In this document: in pieces, positions 53,425 to 62,186 of the stretch
How the letters are laid out: each line of letters opens with the position of its first letter
Numbering within the stretch: the first letter of the stretch is position 1
Assembly (NCBI GenBank): GCA_002840735.1
Contig: PHBY01000005.1
Location: 62,001 to 126,000, forward strand
Reading direction: 5' to 3'
Source of the DNA: Chloroflexi bacterium HGW-Chloroflexi-2
GTDB taxonomy: Bacteria > Chloroflexota > Anaerolineae > Anaerolineales > Anaerolineaceae
DNA: 64,000 bases
Made by a program: the position numbers and the translations under genes
Notes under the pieces: model-generated
Seen by the model: the letters and a program-made list of their open reading frames with translations, nothing else
The model's database searches: none
What the model was told of the DNA's origin: nothing

Positions 53425-54786
53425 ATGAAACTTAAGTGGTTATGGATCGTTTTGTTGGTTTTGATGATAATGGTGGTGTGTGGATTGATCGTATCCGCCC
53501 TTGGCATTGGTATTTATTCCTTCACGGGAATTTCTTCCGTAACGAACTCAGATGTATCGATTGTCGAGCAAATGTTTGGTGGTGAGGGATTGAGAAATCC
53601 GAATATTTCAGCTGAAACAAGCGAGGATAAAACTTTCCTCGTGGGTAGGGAAGAGATTACACTGGTTGTGGAAAATCGATTTGGCGATGTGGTCGTTTCA
53701 GGGAAAGATACCGATGAGATTTTCATGTCAGTTGTGAAAACAGCCTGGGGAATAACAAATGAAGATGCCACAGAAAACCTTGAATTATTGCAATACGAAG
53801 TGATTGAGTCACCCGGAACATTAACCATCCGTGTACTTGAACCCTCCAGAACTTTAAATATGCCTGGTTCCATGGATTTTAAATTGGATATTCCGATTTC
53901 AACCAATGTGACAATTAATACGCAGAATGGTGATCTTTCGGCCTCGAATGTAAAAGGAAATGTAGATCTGGATACCAGTTTTGGAAATATTGAGGTTAGG
54001 GATCTTCAAGAGGGAGAAATTAAAGCAAAAACCCAAAACGGTACCATCACATTGCGGGGTATTAACATCCAAGGTTTTCCAATCGAAGCGAGCTCAGCTT
54101 TTGGTGATATCAACATTTACCAGGCTGACGCCAATGGCTTGGATTTGTCGATCACGAATGGAAGTATGTCCTTGGAAAATATCATGATTTCTGGTGAAGT
54201 TGAACTATCCAATGATTTTGGGAATATCGGATATCGAAGTGGTCAGGCAACAAATCTTAGGATTAATTCAACCAACGGTACGATCACCCTCAATGGGGTT
54301 ATTGTTGAAAATCTATTAATAGCACACACTGATTTTGGGAATTTAGATTTGTCAAAGACTTTAGCCAGCGAGTATGATTTGTTAACGAAAAATGGCAGAA
54401 TTGATCTGGATGGGGCAGATCAGGCTTCCATAAAAGCAGAGACTGACTTTGGGGAAATACAAATGAAGAATCTGGTGTTGGCTATCGTAGACTTGAAAAC
54501 AAAAAATGGTACTGTTCAAATCAACGGAAGTTTGGCTCAGGCTGATCATCACATACTTTCGGATTTTGGCAGCATCACAATACGAATGCCAGCCAATCAA
54601 TCGATTGGGTGTGATTTGAAAACAAATTTTGGGAGTATTAATTCAGCATTTGATCTGACCCTGAGTGGCGCTATTGATGAGAAACACTTCGTTGGCAAGA
54701 TCAATGATGGCGGTGGATTGCTCACCATTGAAACACAAAATGGAAATATTACCTTGGAGAAGACAACTCAAGTGGAGGAAAAATGA
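53425..54786 (+). CDS. DUF4097-type secreted beta-helix protein
   Basis: A 453-residue protein. Residues 6-32 form a membrane anchor. From about 75 to the end it is built of beta strands with alternating turns: FG-containing (FGDVVVSG, FGNIEVRD, FGDINIYQ, FGNIGYRS, FGNLDLS, FGEIQMKN, FGSITIR) and NG-containing (NGDLSAS, NGTITLR, NGSMSLE, NGTITLN, NGRIDLD, NGTVQIN, NGNITLE). This is the DUF4097/putative adhesin beta-helix pattern. GGAGG precedes the ATG. It is the first gene of a pair likely controlled by the divergent ECF sigma factor. Confidence 0.85.
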   Translation: MKLKWLWIVLLVLMIMVVCGLIVSALGIGIYSFTGISSVTNSDVSIVEQMFGGEGLRNPNISAETSEDKTFLVGREEITLVVENRFGDVVVSGKDTDEIFMSVVKTAWGITNEDATENLELLQYEVIESPGTLTIRVLEPSRTLNMPGSMDFKLDIPISTNVTINTQNGDLSASNVKGNVDLDTSFGNIEVRDLQEGEIKAKTQNGTITLRGINIQGFPIEASSAFGDINIYQADANGLDLSITNGSMSLENIMISGEVELSNDFGNIGYRSGQATNLRINSTNGTITLNGVIVENLLIAHTDFGNLDLSKTLASEYDLLTKNGRIDLDGADQASIKAETDFGEIQMKNLVLAIVDLKTKNGTVQINGSLAQADHHILSDFGSITIRMPANQSIGCDLKTNFGSINSAFDLTLSGAIDEKHFVGKINDGGGLLTIETQNGNITLEKTTQVEEK

Positions 54787-55271
54787 ACGCAGCAATGACT
54801 CTAATTCTGGTATGTGTAGGTATTTTCGGTTTCTTCGTATTATTGTTCGGTTTCCTATTGTTGTTCCGCTACATCAATTATCGCGAAAAAGTGAAATTAG
54901 CTGAAAAGGGAATTTTCCCTCAGGAAGAATCCAAACAAAAACCGACAAAAGGCTTATTGATTGCCGGTTGGATAATCACCATTCTTGGGTTTCTGGGAAC
55001 CATCATTTTCTGGTTATTTGGCATCAGTGTGACTGGTTCTGGATATGGATACGGATTCCCAATGGGTCTTGGCCCCTGGGTATTGTTGGGATTGTTTCCC
55101 ATGTTACTTGGTCTGATCCTGCTGTTGATTTATGTCGTTAGATCGCCTTCGAAAAATGGTTATCAGAAAGAAAAACAAACTGTGGATGTGAACCTTGATC
55201 CTTTCCACAATGATTTGGCAAGCAGCCCACAAAATGATCAGGCGCTATCAGACTCGGACACAAATCTGTAA
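54783..55271 (+). CDS. Small polytopic membrane protein in the ECF-regulated operon
   Basis: A 162-residue protein with three hydrophobic segments (AAMTLILVCVGIFGFFVLLF, LLIAGWIITILGFLGTIIFW, GPWVLLGLFPMLLGLILLL) and a charged cytoplasmic loop (REKVKLAEKGIFPQEESKQ). The pattern resembles DUF6249-type proteins. Its start overlaps the DUF4097 stop by 4 bases. It may anchor or export the beta-helix protein. Function unknown. Confidence 0.7.
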   Translation: MNAAMTLILVCVGIFGFFVLLFGFLLLFRYINYREKVKLAEKGIFPQEESKQKPTKGLLIAGWIITILGFLGTIIFWLFGISVTGSGYGYGFPMGLGPWVLLGLFPMLLGLILLLIYVVRSPSKNGYQKEKQTVDVNLDPFHNDLASSPQNDQALSDSDTNL

Positions 55272-55296
55272 ATCCAGAGATTGTCGATAATCATGA

Positions 55297-55325
55297 AGCG
55301 CGTTGGAACTCCAACGCGCTTTTTG
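55297..55325 (+). terminator. Terminator of the DUF4097 operon
   Basis: AGCGCGTTGG/CCAACGCGCT stem with AACT loop and a run of Ts. Confidence 0.88.
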
Positions 55326-55424
55326 CGCGCCCAGCAACGCTGCTGACTAGCGGGTGAAAGACCCGTACAGAGGAGGTTGCACCAACTGTTAGTCACCGCT
55401 CCCTACTCGAATGAATTCTTTAAA

Positions 55425-56399
55425 TTATGATCGAATCTCCCGTCGTTGAAAGACAATATAGCTGAACGCAAATAAGATGATCGTTATGGCAATCAAACCA
55501 GTCAGGTGCGGCCAGATTAGAAGAAGACTCTGCCCTACTGGCAAGGGAGCCCCCAATATTGCTCCTTCTAACTCAAATGGTAAAAGCAATCCTAAAGACC
55601 GAATGGACGGATTGAGTAAGCCTACGGTGGATTCTGCAAAGAGAGTGTTTGGTGAAATTCTGCTCAGGGTTAATTCCAATTTTGCCTGAGCAAGAAATTC
55701 TTCCAGAAAGCCAAATTGGATAGGTAAGAATGTTTGTACTGCCAGGCTGACCAGCATTTCCCAAAATGCTGTGAAGAATAACCAAACAGCAATGGAAGCC
55801 AATGCTGCAGTTGCCGATTGACGAAAAATTGTTGAGAACAGTAACCCCAGCGCCATCCAGAAACCACCATAGGCTATGGTTGCCACTAAGAAGAGCACAC
55901 TTCTTAACAATTCATCCAGTGTTGGGGGAACACCAATCCCTAATAAACCGATACCGAAAATCAACAACCATATGGCCGATAAGACCAATGCCAGCGTAAA
56001 AAATGCCCCTAAAAATTTACCTAACAAAAGGGCGTCGCGGTAAATCGGTTGAGATATGATTCTAGAAATCGTTCTTCGATTAAATTCTCCATTGATTGCA
56101 TCAAATACCAAAGCAATCGAAACCAAAGGAACCAGAAAACCTAAAAAGCCTGCAAATGCGGGTAGTGGTTCTCTTGCAGCAGTAAATAATCTTAAAAAAA
56201 GGAATTGATCCTGGTTGTTTGTACTTGATATTTGTTGAATGGCCGCATAACCTGTACCTGCTGCTGTCAGGATAATGAGGATTTCCAAAATCCGCATTCT
56301 TGCACTGGTCAGGTGATCGGCCATCTCCTTACCGATGACCGCCGACAATCCCGTCCAGGGGGAACCTTCTCGAGCTTTTTGTTTATGATTGCGTTTCAT
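55425..56399 (-). CDS. ABC-2 type transporter permease
   Basis: A 324-residue membrane protein with six hydrophobic segments and the ABC-2 layout ([34 protein letters not shown]). It overlaps the ATP-binding gene by 17 bases. With it and the NEW3 protein it forms an exporter; such sets are common in archaea and Chloroflexi. Substrate unknown. Confidence 0.87.
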   Translation of the reverse strand: MKRNHKQKAREGSPWTGLSAVIGKEMADHLTSARMRILEILIILTAAGTGYAAIQQISSTNNQDQFLFLRLFTAAREPLPAFAGFLGFLVPLVSIALVFDAINGEFNRRTISRIISQPIYRDALLLGKFLGAFFTLALVLSAIWLLIFGIGLLGIGVPPTLDELLRSVLFLVATIAYGGFWMALGLLFSTIFRQSATAALASIAVWLFFTAFWEMLVSLAVQTFLPIQFGFLEEFLAQAKLELTLSRISPNTLFAESTVGLLNPSIRSLGLLLPFELEGAILGAPLPVGQSLLLIWPHLTGLIAITIILFAFSYIVFQRREIRS

Positions 56400-57333
56400 G
56401 AGTCACCTCCTGGAAAAATGAATTGTAAATTTCATCCAGACTCACATTATCTACATCCAAAGAATATAAATTTCCGCCAGCATCGATAATCGTTTTCGCT
56501 GCTTGGGCACGTAAATCACTGGAAGCTACGATGGAATAATGATCCGGTGCAATAAATTTAACATCAACCACGTTTGACATTTTTTTTAATTCATCTAATA
56601 GGTTCTTTTTAGCTCCATTTGCTCGTAAACTTATATGAAAACCACCTCCCAACACTTTTTTGGCAAGTTCATTTACAGTTCCTTCCAAAACCATTTCTCC
56701 GGAACGGAATAATCCTACACGATCACATATCACCTGTACCTGGTGTAAAAGGTGAGATGATAATAATATTGTGATCCCTGAATCTGACAGTTGACGAATT
56801 AGCTTCAGAAATTCTCGTGCTGATTCGGGGTCTAACCCCTGGGTAGGTTCATCCATTATGATCAGCTTTGGATTTTTGATCAGCACATCAGCAACAGCCA
56901 GACGTTGACGCATACCACGAGAAAATGTGCCTACTCGCTTTCCATCGACTGAGGTAAGACTGACTTTTTTCAGGGATTCATTTATTCTTTTTTCAGCTTC
57001 TCGACGAGGTATTCCATTTAATTTAGCGATGTAAATTAAATTTTCCATCGCGGTGAGCTCATCATAAAATCCAACTTGATCAGGTATATATCCAGCTTGA
57101 GATTTAATTTTTAATGGTTGCCGCGTTGGATCAAATCCCAGAACACGTACCTGACCTGAAGTGGGTTCTGTTAATCCAAGTAACATGAGTATGGTTGTTG
57201 TTTTGCCAGCGCCATTAGGCCCTAATAATCCGTAGATTTCTCCCTGTTTAACAACTAGATTTAAGGATCTGACTGCTACAAAGTCCCCATATTTTTTTGT
57301 CAGGTCTTTGGTTTCTATAATTAGATCAGCCAT
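56383..57333 (-). CDS. ABC transporter ATP-binding protein
   Basis: A 316-residue protein. Walker A is [12 protein letters not shown], signature [13 protein letters not shown], Walker [15 protein letters not shown]-loop LSSHLL. The C-terminal 80 residues are the usual accessory domain of ABC-2 exporters. Start ATG 57333 has GGAGG nine bases upstream; the frame extends to 57393 without support. Coupled to the permease. Confidence 0.93.
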   Translation of the reverse strand: MADLIIETKDLTKKYGDFVAVRSLNLVVKQGEIYGLLGPNGAGKTTTILMLLGLTEPTSGQVRVLGFDPTRQPLKIKSQAGYIPDQVGFYDELTAMENLIYIAKLNGIPRREAEKRINESLKKVSLTSVDGKRVGTFSRGMRQRLAVADVLIKNPKLIIMDEPTQGLDPESAREFLKLIRQLSDSGITILLSSHLLHQVQVICDRVGLFRSGEMVLEGTVNELAKKVLGGGFHISLRANGAKKNLLDELKKMSNVVDVKFIAPDHYSIVASSDLRAQAAKTIIDAGGNLYSLDVDNVSLDEIYNSFFQEVTHETQS

Positions 57334-57352
57334 AATTGATCCTCCGAACAAA

Positions 57353-58522
57353 TTATCTTCGACCAAATCTTCCCACAGCCATAGCCACAACAATGACAGC
57401 TACCGCAATCAAACCAATTCCAGCAATTCCCCATAATGTTGAAGTCGTCACGGTAATCCTGAATTCAGACGATTTTGTCAACCCATCCACAGGACGCGCA
57501 TTCACTGTGATCATATAATCACCAGCAATTGCCTTTTCTGAAGGGTTGAGAGTAGCTGTGATTTCCATTTGTTCGCCGGGTTGAATTTCTGCAATGGTCT
57601 CTGGGTCAAATGTAATTGTCCAACCTGAAGGCAGGTTTGCACTTAACTCCACACCTTGTGCTGAGGCAGTACCTGCGTTTTTGAGTAACAATTGTATTGA
57701 AGTAGTTCTTCCAGCATTCGCTTTAGCAGATAATCGTCCATCAAGACCAGTGATTGACAATTCATGTTGACCTGTCACTTCTGCTACCAGGTCTAGTTGC
57801 GCCTGAAGATCACCACCACTGGCAAAAATAATAAATGGATAACTTCCTGCCGGGATCTCGATCAATGGATTCAATTCGATATTGATCGTTTTCGATTGGT
57901 TTGCATCAATGGGGAAACTGGTTACCTCTTGCCCTGAAAGTTTATATTTAACGATGAACCCTTTCGGCACGTCGGCTGTCAGGTTAACAGTTATTTCTTG
58001 ATCGCCTTCATTTTTCAGGGTGGCATTATAACGAAAGACGGTTGTTGGTGTTCCTTTAATGATCGGTAAATCAGACTCCAAAACCAGATTAGCGGGGACT
58101 TTTTCCTGGATTGTGATAGTGATTGGCAATTCAACTTTTTGGTTTTTGCCTTGTGCAATGACTGTGAAAGAATGAATTCCTGATTTTTGATCTTGGGGAG
58201 GATCCAGACGTAAATCAATGGAAGCTGGCGAACCTGGTTCTACAAAAACTGAATTAATGATCTTCCCACCGCCCCGAAATGTTGCTGTCCAACCAGATGG
58301 CATGGAACCGATCAATAAATTTATCGTTTCAGGATTACTGTTCACACTTAGTTTTATGGATAGATTGACCGATTCTCCCAATTCCGTAACGAAACCAGGG
58401 TAATTGGTAGAAATATTGAGATTTTGGGTCTCTTCCTGTGCATATACTACTGCTGTTGAAGTAGTAAAACTGGATAATATTATTGAGCCAAATGCAAGCA
58501 AATAGAATATGGTACGTTTCAT
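57353..58522 (-). CDS. NEW3-domain secreted protein of the ABC exporter
   Basis: A 389-residue protein with signal peptide ([19 protein letters not shown] onward, cut near AQEE), three tandem Ig-like NEW3 domains (repeat style [44 protein letters not shown]), and a C-terminal membrane helix ([22 protein letters not shown]) with basic end. Such proteins are usually the surface partner of ABC-2 exporters. Spacing to the ATPase gene is 19 bases. GGAGGTGG precedes the ATG. Confidence 0.85.
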   Translation of the reverse strand: MKRTIFYLLAFGSIILSSFTTSTAVVYAQEETQNLNISTNYPGFVTELGESVNLSIKLSVNSNPETINLLIGSMPSGWTATFRGGGKIINSVFVEPGSPASIDLRLDPPQDQKSGIHSFTVIAQGKNQKVELPITITIQEKVPANLVLESDLPIIKGTPTTVFRYNATLKNEGDQEITVNLTADVPKGFIVKYKLSGQEVTSFPIDANQSKTINIELNPLIEIPAGSYPFIIFASGGDLQAQLDLVAEVTGQHELSITGLDGRLSAKANAGRTTSIQLLLKNAGTASAQGVELSANLPSGWTITFDPETIAEIQPGEQMEITATLNPSEKAIAGDYMITVNARPVDGLTKSSEFRITVTTSTLWGIAGIGLIAVAVIVVAMAVGRFGRR

Positions 58523-58680
58523 TTTCCACCTCCGTATTAAAATGAATGAGTATTTACCATTTATTGTTTTGCATTTTTCATTCCGATGAAATTATTACTA
58601 CGTAAATATTAGAAAAACATAAGAAGGTTATTAAAAAATCATTTGATATCGCGCTTAAACGGTTAACGGAAACTTTGACC

Positions 58681-58770
58681 GTATCCTTTCAATAATTAGC
58701 GGTTAGGGTGTTTTTGGCGAGCGGATGCTCGCCAAAAACACCCGATTACCCCGTTTTATTGAGATGATAC
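58681..58770 (+). mobile_element. Miniature inverted-repeat element, copy 3
   Basis: A 90-base element, GTATCCTTTCAATAA at the left and TTATTGAGATGATAC at the right. A perfect 17-bp hairpin is at 58706-58722 with 58727-58743 (loop GGAT). It is flanked by the perfect 8-base direct repeat CTTTGACC (58673-58680 and 58771-58778). The right repeat touches the -35 box of the tRNA-Gly promoter. The remaining bases of the gap 58523-58680 show nothing else. Confidence 0.93.
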
Positions 58771-58778
58771 CTTTGACC

Positions 58779-58807
58779 TTGACGATTCATTTTTGAAGTG
58801 CTAAAAT
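58779..58807 (+). promoter_or_regulatory. Promoter of the tRNA-Gly/tRNA-Cys operon
   Basis: TTGACG (58779-58784), 17 bases, TAAAAT (58802-58807), 26 bases before tRNA-Gly. Confidence 0.75.
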
Positions 58808-58833
58808 AACGGTCACAAGCAACAGGTAGTCAT

Positions 58834-58906
58834 GCGGGCATGGTTCAGCTGGTAGAATGTCTCCTTGCCAAGGAGAAGGTCACGGGTTCGAATCCCGTTG
58901 CCCGCT
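58834..58906 (+). tRNA. tRNA-Gly (GCC)
   Basis: A 73-base cloverleaf: acceptor GCGGGCA/TGCCCGC, D-arm GGTTCAGCTGGTAGAA, anticodon loop TTGCCAA with GCC at 58867-58869, T-arm GGGTTCGAATCCC, discriminator T. CCA not encoded. Confidence 0.96.
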
Positions 58907-58920
58907 CTGAAACAAATCGC

Positions 58921-58992
58921 GGCGACGTGGCCAAGTTGGCAAGGCAAGGGTCTGCAAAACCCTCATCACGAGTTCGAGTCTCGTCGTCGCCT
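58921..58992 (+). tRNA. tRNA-Cys (GCA)
   Basis: A 72-base cloverleaf: acceptor GGCGACG/CGTCGCC, anticodon loop with GCA at 58954-58956, T-arm GAGTTCGAGTCTC, discriminator T as in other bacterial tRNA-Cys. CCA not encoded. It lies 14 bases after tRNA-Gly. Confidence 0.96.
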
Positions 58993-59619
58993 CTCTTCTT
59001 TAATCTGGTTTTCATTTCCAATAATTACAAAAAACAATCCGGAAATGAAGCCAATAGTAATTCCAACCAGCATACTTTGTAGCCTGGGTTGACCTTGCCA
59101 CACAGATCCAACTGCAAATGAGAGAGACCAGGCTAATACAGATAGAAATACCCAAAGCAGTCCACCTGTTTTTTTAGCCTTTCCTGTAAATAATATTTTT
59201 ATTTCCGAATATTGTAATATTCCAATTACAAAACCACTAAGAACCATCGCCAAAGCTGTTGGAAATAATTGAAAATATTCACCACCAGTACTCAAAGTTT
59301 TTGGATAAACAATACCTAATAGAGAGATAATCAGAATGACACTGAATATTGGCCCCAAGGAATATCCAACCAACGTAAGGAAAAACCAGCGTGGGCTGAT
59401 AGAAAATCTTATTTTCATTAATATATATTGGAATGATGCTGTGATCAAGCCGATAATCAATGCAGGCAGTATCATCGGTGTCACGATGGACCAAATATCA
59501 CTCCAGGCTTGAATTGATCCTGGTTTTTTGAAAAAGGGAAAAATGGTTATAACAAATGGGATTCCAAGGCAAAAAATCCAAAATACCCAAAAGAAGAGTC
59601 TATTTTTTAAAATTTTCAC
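58966..59619 (-). CDS. Five- to six-helix membrane protein ending inside tRNA-Cys
   Basis: A 217-residue protein. GTG start 59619 has GAGGAGG six bases upstream; the open frame extends to 59670 without support. It has about six hydrophobic segments (LFFWVFWIFCLGIPFVITI, MILPALIIGLITASFQYIL and others), no known family. The last residues (RRRRDSNS) and the stop come from the antisense of tRNA-Cys, so the real protein end probably adapted to the tRNA sequence. Function unknown. Confidence 0.65.
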   Translation of the reverse strand: MKILKNRLFFWVFWIFCLGIPFVITIFPFFKKPGSIQAWSDIWSIVTPMILPALIIGLITASFQYILMKIRFSISPRWFFLTLVGYSLGPIFSVILIISLLGIVYPKTLSTGGEYFQLFPTALAMVLSGFVIGILQYSEIKILFTGKAKKTGGLLWVFLSVLAWSLSFAVGSVWQGQPRLQSMLVGITIGFISGLFFVIIGNENQIKEERRRRDSNS

Positions 59620-59678
59620 ATGGCACCTCCTCAATCCATATAATTGAATGTGATAACCTATAATAAACAACTTAAATA

Positions 59679-60272
59679 CTAGTAAAGTTCAGACCAACTG
59701 CAAAACCAATAAATACCTGGGTTTGTACCCCCATAAATTGTGGTTCGCACTTGGAATGTTCTCCAATTTAGTCCTAAGTATTTCATCGTTCCATTTGTTG
59801 AAATCGAACTTTGGTAATTCCAATTCCCACTGCCACTAGATGGTGTTGGTCCTGACAAATTACTCCAGGAATAGAACCCATTAACAGTAGAAGCACTTCT
59901 AGAACTGTTATTCCATGAATATCCCCAATCTTCCCATGTAACAGTTGATGTTTGTGACAATTGGCCAACTACTTGATTCAGACTATTTACAACATTTATA
60001 CCACAAGTAACATTTTGTGTTGAGATGCTTCTTGATATTATTCTTGGTTCAATTATGTCTGCAGAAGAATACCCAAAGAGTTCTATCTTACAGACTGCCT
60101 TTGGATCTGCAATATTGCAATCTTCCAATTGAACAGTTTTGAAGATTGTATAATAATTTTCTTCCTGAACACCATCTTCAATTGTGTTTGCGTAAACATT
60201 TTTAATTGCCAGAATAGGTGTTAGAAGAATTAAAAGAAGTATTATCATAGTAAAAACCAGAATATTTTTCAT
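59679..60272 (-). CDS. Secreted protein of unknown function
   Basis: A 197-residue protein. ATG 60272 has GGGAGG five to six bases upstream; the frame extends to 60338 without support. A signal peptide (KNILVFTMIILLLILLTPILAI, cut near VYAN) is followed by a mature part rich in Ser, Asn, Trp and Tyr (TWEDWGYSWNNSSRSAS, SGSGNWNYQSSISTNG). It has a few Cys and no recognised domain. It lies 59 bases upstream of the six-helix membrane protein in the same direction, with its own good promoter. Confidence 0.65.
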   Translation of the reverse strand: MKNILVFTMIILLLILLTPILAIKNVYANTIEDGVQEENYYTIFKTVQLEDCNIADPKAVCKIELFGYSSADIIEPRIISRSISTQNVTCGINVVNSLNQVVGQLSQTSTVTWEDWGYSWNNSSRSASTVNGFYSWSNLSGPTPSSGSGNWNYQSSISTNGTMKYLGLNWRTFQVRTTIYGGTNPGIYWFCSWSELY

Positions 60273-60328
60273 GCTTTCCTCCCATATTATATTGAATATT
60301 CCGAATAGATTATCACCTTCTATACAAA

Positions 60329-60357
60329 ACAGTAACAAATTAAAGCGGATTTGTCAA
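60329..60357 (-). promoter_or_regulatory. Promoter of the secreted protein gene
   Basis: On the minus strand TTGACA (60352-60357), 17 bases, TACTGT (60329-60334), about 57 bases before the ATG. Confidence 0.6.
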
Positions 60358-60373
60358 CAGATCCAATGACACG

Positions 60374-60415
60374 GATCCAAATAAACTTGACATAGATCCA
60401 AATAAACTTGATATA
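60374..60415. repeat. Two tandem 21-base repeats
   Basis: GATCCAAATAAACTTGACATA (60374-60394) and the same with one change, C to T (60395-60415). A third partial GATCCAA lies just left. They are 17 bases upstream of the promoter of the secreted protein and could be binding sites. Confidence 0.75.
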
Positions 60416-60506
60416 GTTTGTTTTAGATTCTTGGCTATCATTGAAAATGATTTAAAAAAACAACAATTGAAAAAAACAAAAATTAGGCGCAAGAAATGGC
60501 GTTTTT

Positions 60507-61961
60507 TCATTCCCAGGGTAGAGAAGCTGGCTGTTGGCTGAGATCCAGGATGGTGCTATCCATTTCTCCTATGATTTGCGGGTACTGAACCGGCATGATA
60601 TGTGCCAGATACACCTGGTAAGCTGCGTCCTGTAAAATAAAACGGGCAACGCGCCATTCGGCTGTGCGTGGCGCTGGACGAGCATCATCCAGAAGGGCGA
60701 TAACTTGATTCCATTGTTCACTTCGATCAGCGCTGATTTGATCCAGTATGGATTGGCTAACCGGTAAACCCGGGTTCACTTTCGCCAGCTGGATTTGCTG
60801 TTCAGGCATGGAAAGCCAGCGGATAAACAGCCAGGAAGCCAATTCCTGAGCTGGATCCGATTTTAGCATCCCTAAGGATTCTCCATGGGTGATTAATTCC
60901 GGTTTCGCCTGCTTATGGGGATAAGGGGTAATCTGCCACTGGTCTTCACTTCCCAATAAAGCAAAAGTTTTCTGGAGTGGTTCCAGGTCATAGACATCTG
61001 CGCTGATATAAAGTGCCTGGCGGTTGGCAAAGTATTCATAATGGGTTGGGTTTCTGGCGTTCCAGGTACAATCCTCATCAAAAATCTCGCGTAAAAAGGT
61101 GAAGCCATCCAATGTAGCAGGTTGGTCAAAGGAATAAGGTGTTTCAGTAGTGGGAAATTCTACTAATTGAAAAGTGTTAAGCCAATTGAGGATCGTGAAC
61201 TCATCCTGCGTGACAATCCATCCTCCCATACCATTGTTTATCCAATCACTGTCGTTTAATAGTTCATCACGGGCTGAGCAGGTCTGATTGCGGAAGAGTT
61301 GCGGTGTAATGGCAGCGAAATCAAAGCCGAGGTCTTTTGACCAGCTGATGTTCTGTACCAGAAAATTTGCATTGCGTGAAATCGGGATGCCCAACCGTTG
61401 CCCATTCAGGATGTCCTGTTCCCAAAAGAGCGGGATAAAATCATCGATCAGTTCATTATTAAGACCATACTGGGAGTCGTTGAGATAGCCATCCATGGTG
61501 ATCAAATTGCCCATTTTGTGCCAGTAGGCTAATTCTTCAGTCGGAACGACGACTACATTTGGACCCAGATTATCCCGCAAAGCTGCTTCACTTTGCTGAA
61601 AAACCTGTTGGGCACTGCCAGGTGCGCTGACTTTAACGAAAATACTATATTCATTGGTCTGGTTGAATTGATCCACCAGTTTATCGATGGTGCTGGCAAT
61701 TTCTCCCGTCCATGGGTGAGTGAAGCGTAGTTCTATTTCTTCTAGCTCGTTTAACGGAACCAGCCAGGTAGGGGTGGGCGTATTGGTGGGTGTCGAAATC
61801 GGTATTTTCGTTGGCGTGCGGGTGGCTGTTTTTCGAATCGTAACAGAAGCTGTTGGTTCAACCGCATCCGGATTTTTAGGTTGACAGGCAGAAAGAATCA
61901 ACACTATGATCAGAGTAAGAAGAATTGAAGTTGTCCTTGATTTTTTCATGCCAGCTTTCAT
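60507..61961 (-). CDS. ABC-type solute-binding lipoprotein
   Basis: A 484-residue family-1 (sugar-type) extracellular binding protein. Lipoprotein signal with LILSAC; Thr/Pro linker (TRTPTKIPISTPTNTPTPT). The mature part has the two-lobe binding-protein pattern (RFTHPWTGEIASTIDKLVDQFN, VVPTEELAYWHKMGNL, WLFIRWLSMPEQQ). It would catch a sugar or related solute at the surface for an ABC importer. No permease or ATPase gene is adjacent. Two ATGs (61961 and 61949) are possible; neither has a strong ribosome binding site. Confidence 0.82.
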   Translation of the reverse strand: MKAGMKKSRTTSILLTLIIVLILSACQPKNPDAVEPTASVTIRKTATRTPTKIPISTPTNTPTPTWLVPLNELEEIELRFTHPWTGEIASTIDKLVDQFNQTNEYSIFVKVSAPGSAQQVFQQSEAALRDNLGPNVVVVPTEELAYWHKMGNLITMDGYLNDSQYGLNNELIDDFIPLFWEQDILNGQRLGIPISRNANFLVQNISWSKDLGFDFAAITPQLFRNQTCSARDELLNDSDWINNGMGGWIVTQDEFTILNWLNTFQLVEFPTTETPYSFDQPATLDGFTFLREIFDEDCTWNARNPTHYEYFANRQALYISADVYDLEPLQKTFALLGSEDQWQITPYPHKQAKPELITHGESLGMLKSDPAQELASWLFIRWLSMPEQQIQLAKVNPGLPVSQSILDQISADRSEQWNQVIALLDDARPAPRTAEWRVARFILQDAAYQVYLAHIMPVQYPQIIGEMDSTILDLSQQPASLPWE

Positions 61962-62054
61962 CCGTTATGATTTTATCAGACCCTGTTGCGGGGAATGACA
62001 CATTCACGAATTATAGTAGATTTTGGTTACATTCCAAAGGAGAAGTAGAATTTA

Positions 62055-62082
62055 GCTGATGGCTGATGGCTGATGGCTGATG
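62055..62082. repeat. Four tandem GCTGATG units
   Basis: Four perfect 7-base copies followed by GCTGG. Similar imperfect GCTGATGGCTCATTGCTGATAG occurs near 44600. It is a simple repeat in a non-coding gap. Confidence 0.85.
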
Positions 62083-62133
62083 GCTGGTAGCCAAAGGTAA
62101 TGTTCAAAACGAATTGAAGAGTAAACAATAAAA

Positions 62134-62168
62134 AAGACCCAGAGGGGGAATTTTTACCTCTGGGTCTT
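62134..62168 (-). terminator. Terminator of pheT
   Basis: AAGACCCAGAGG/CCTCTGGGTCTT 12-bp stem; on the minus strand a T-run follows. Confidence 0.9.
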
Positions 62169-62186
62169 GATAAAACATAACAGTGC

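Noticed and set aside
53514-53906. A 130-codon minus-strand frame within the DUF4097 gene
   Set aside because: Shadow of the repetitive beta-helix gene; no ribosome binding site.
58840-59092. Open frames across tRNA-Gly and tRNA-Cys on the plus strand
   Set aside because: They translate the tRNA genes; no ribosome binding site or domain.
60374-62082. CRISPR array from the tandem repeats
   Set aside because: Repeats are 7 or 21 bases, have no spacers and no cas genes nearby.
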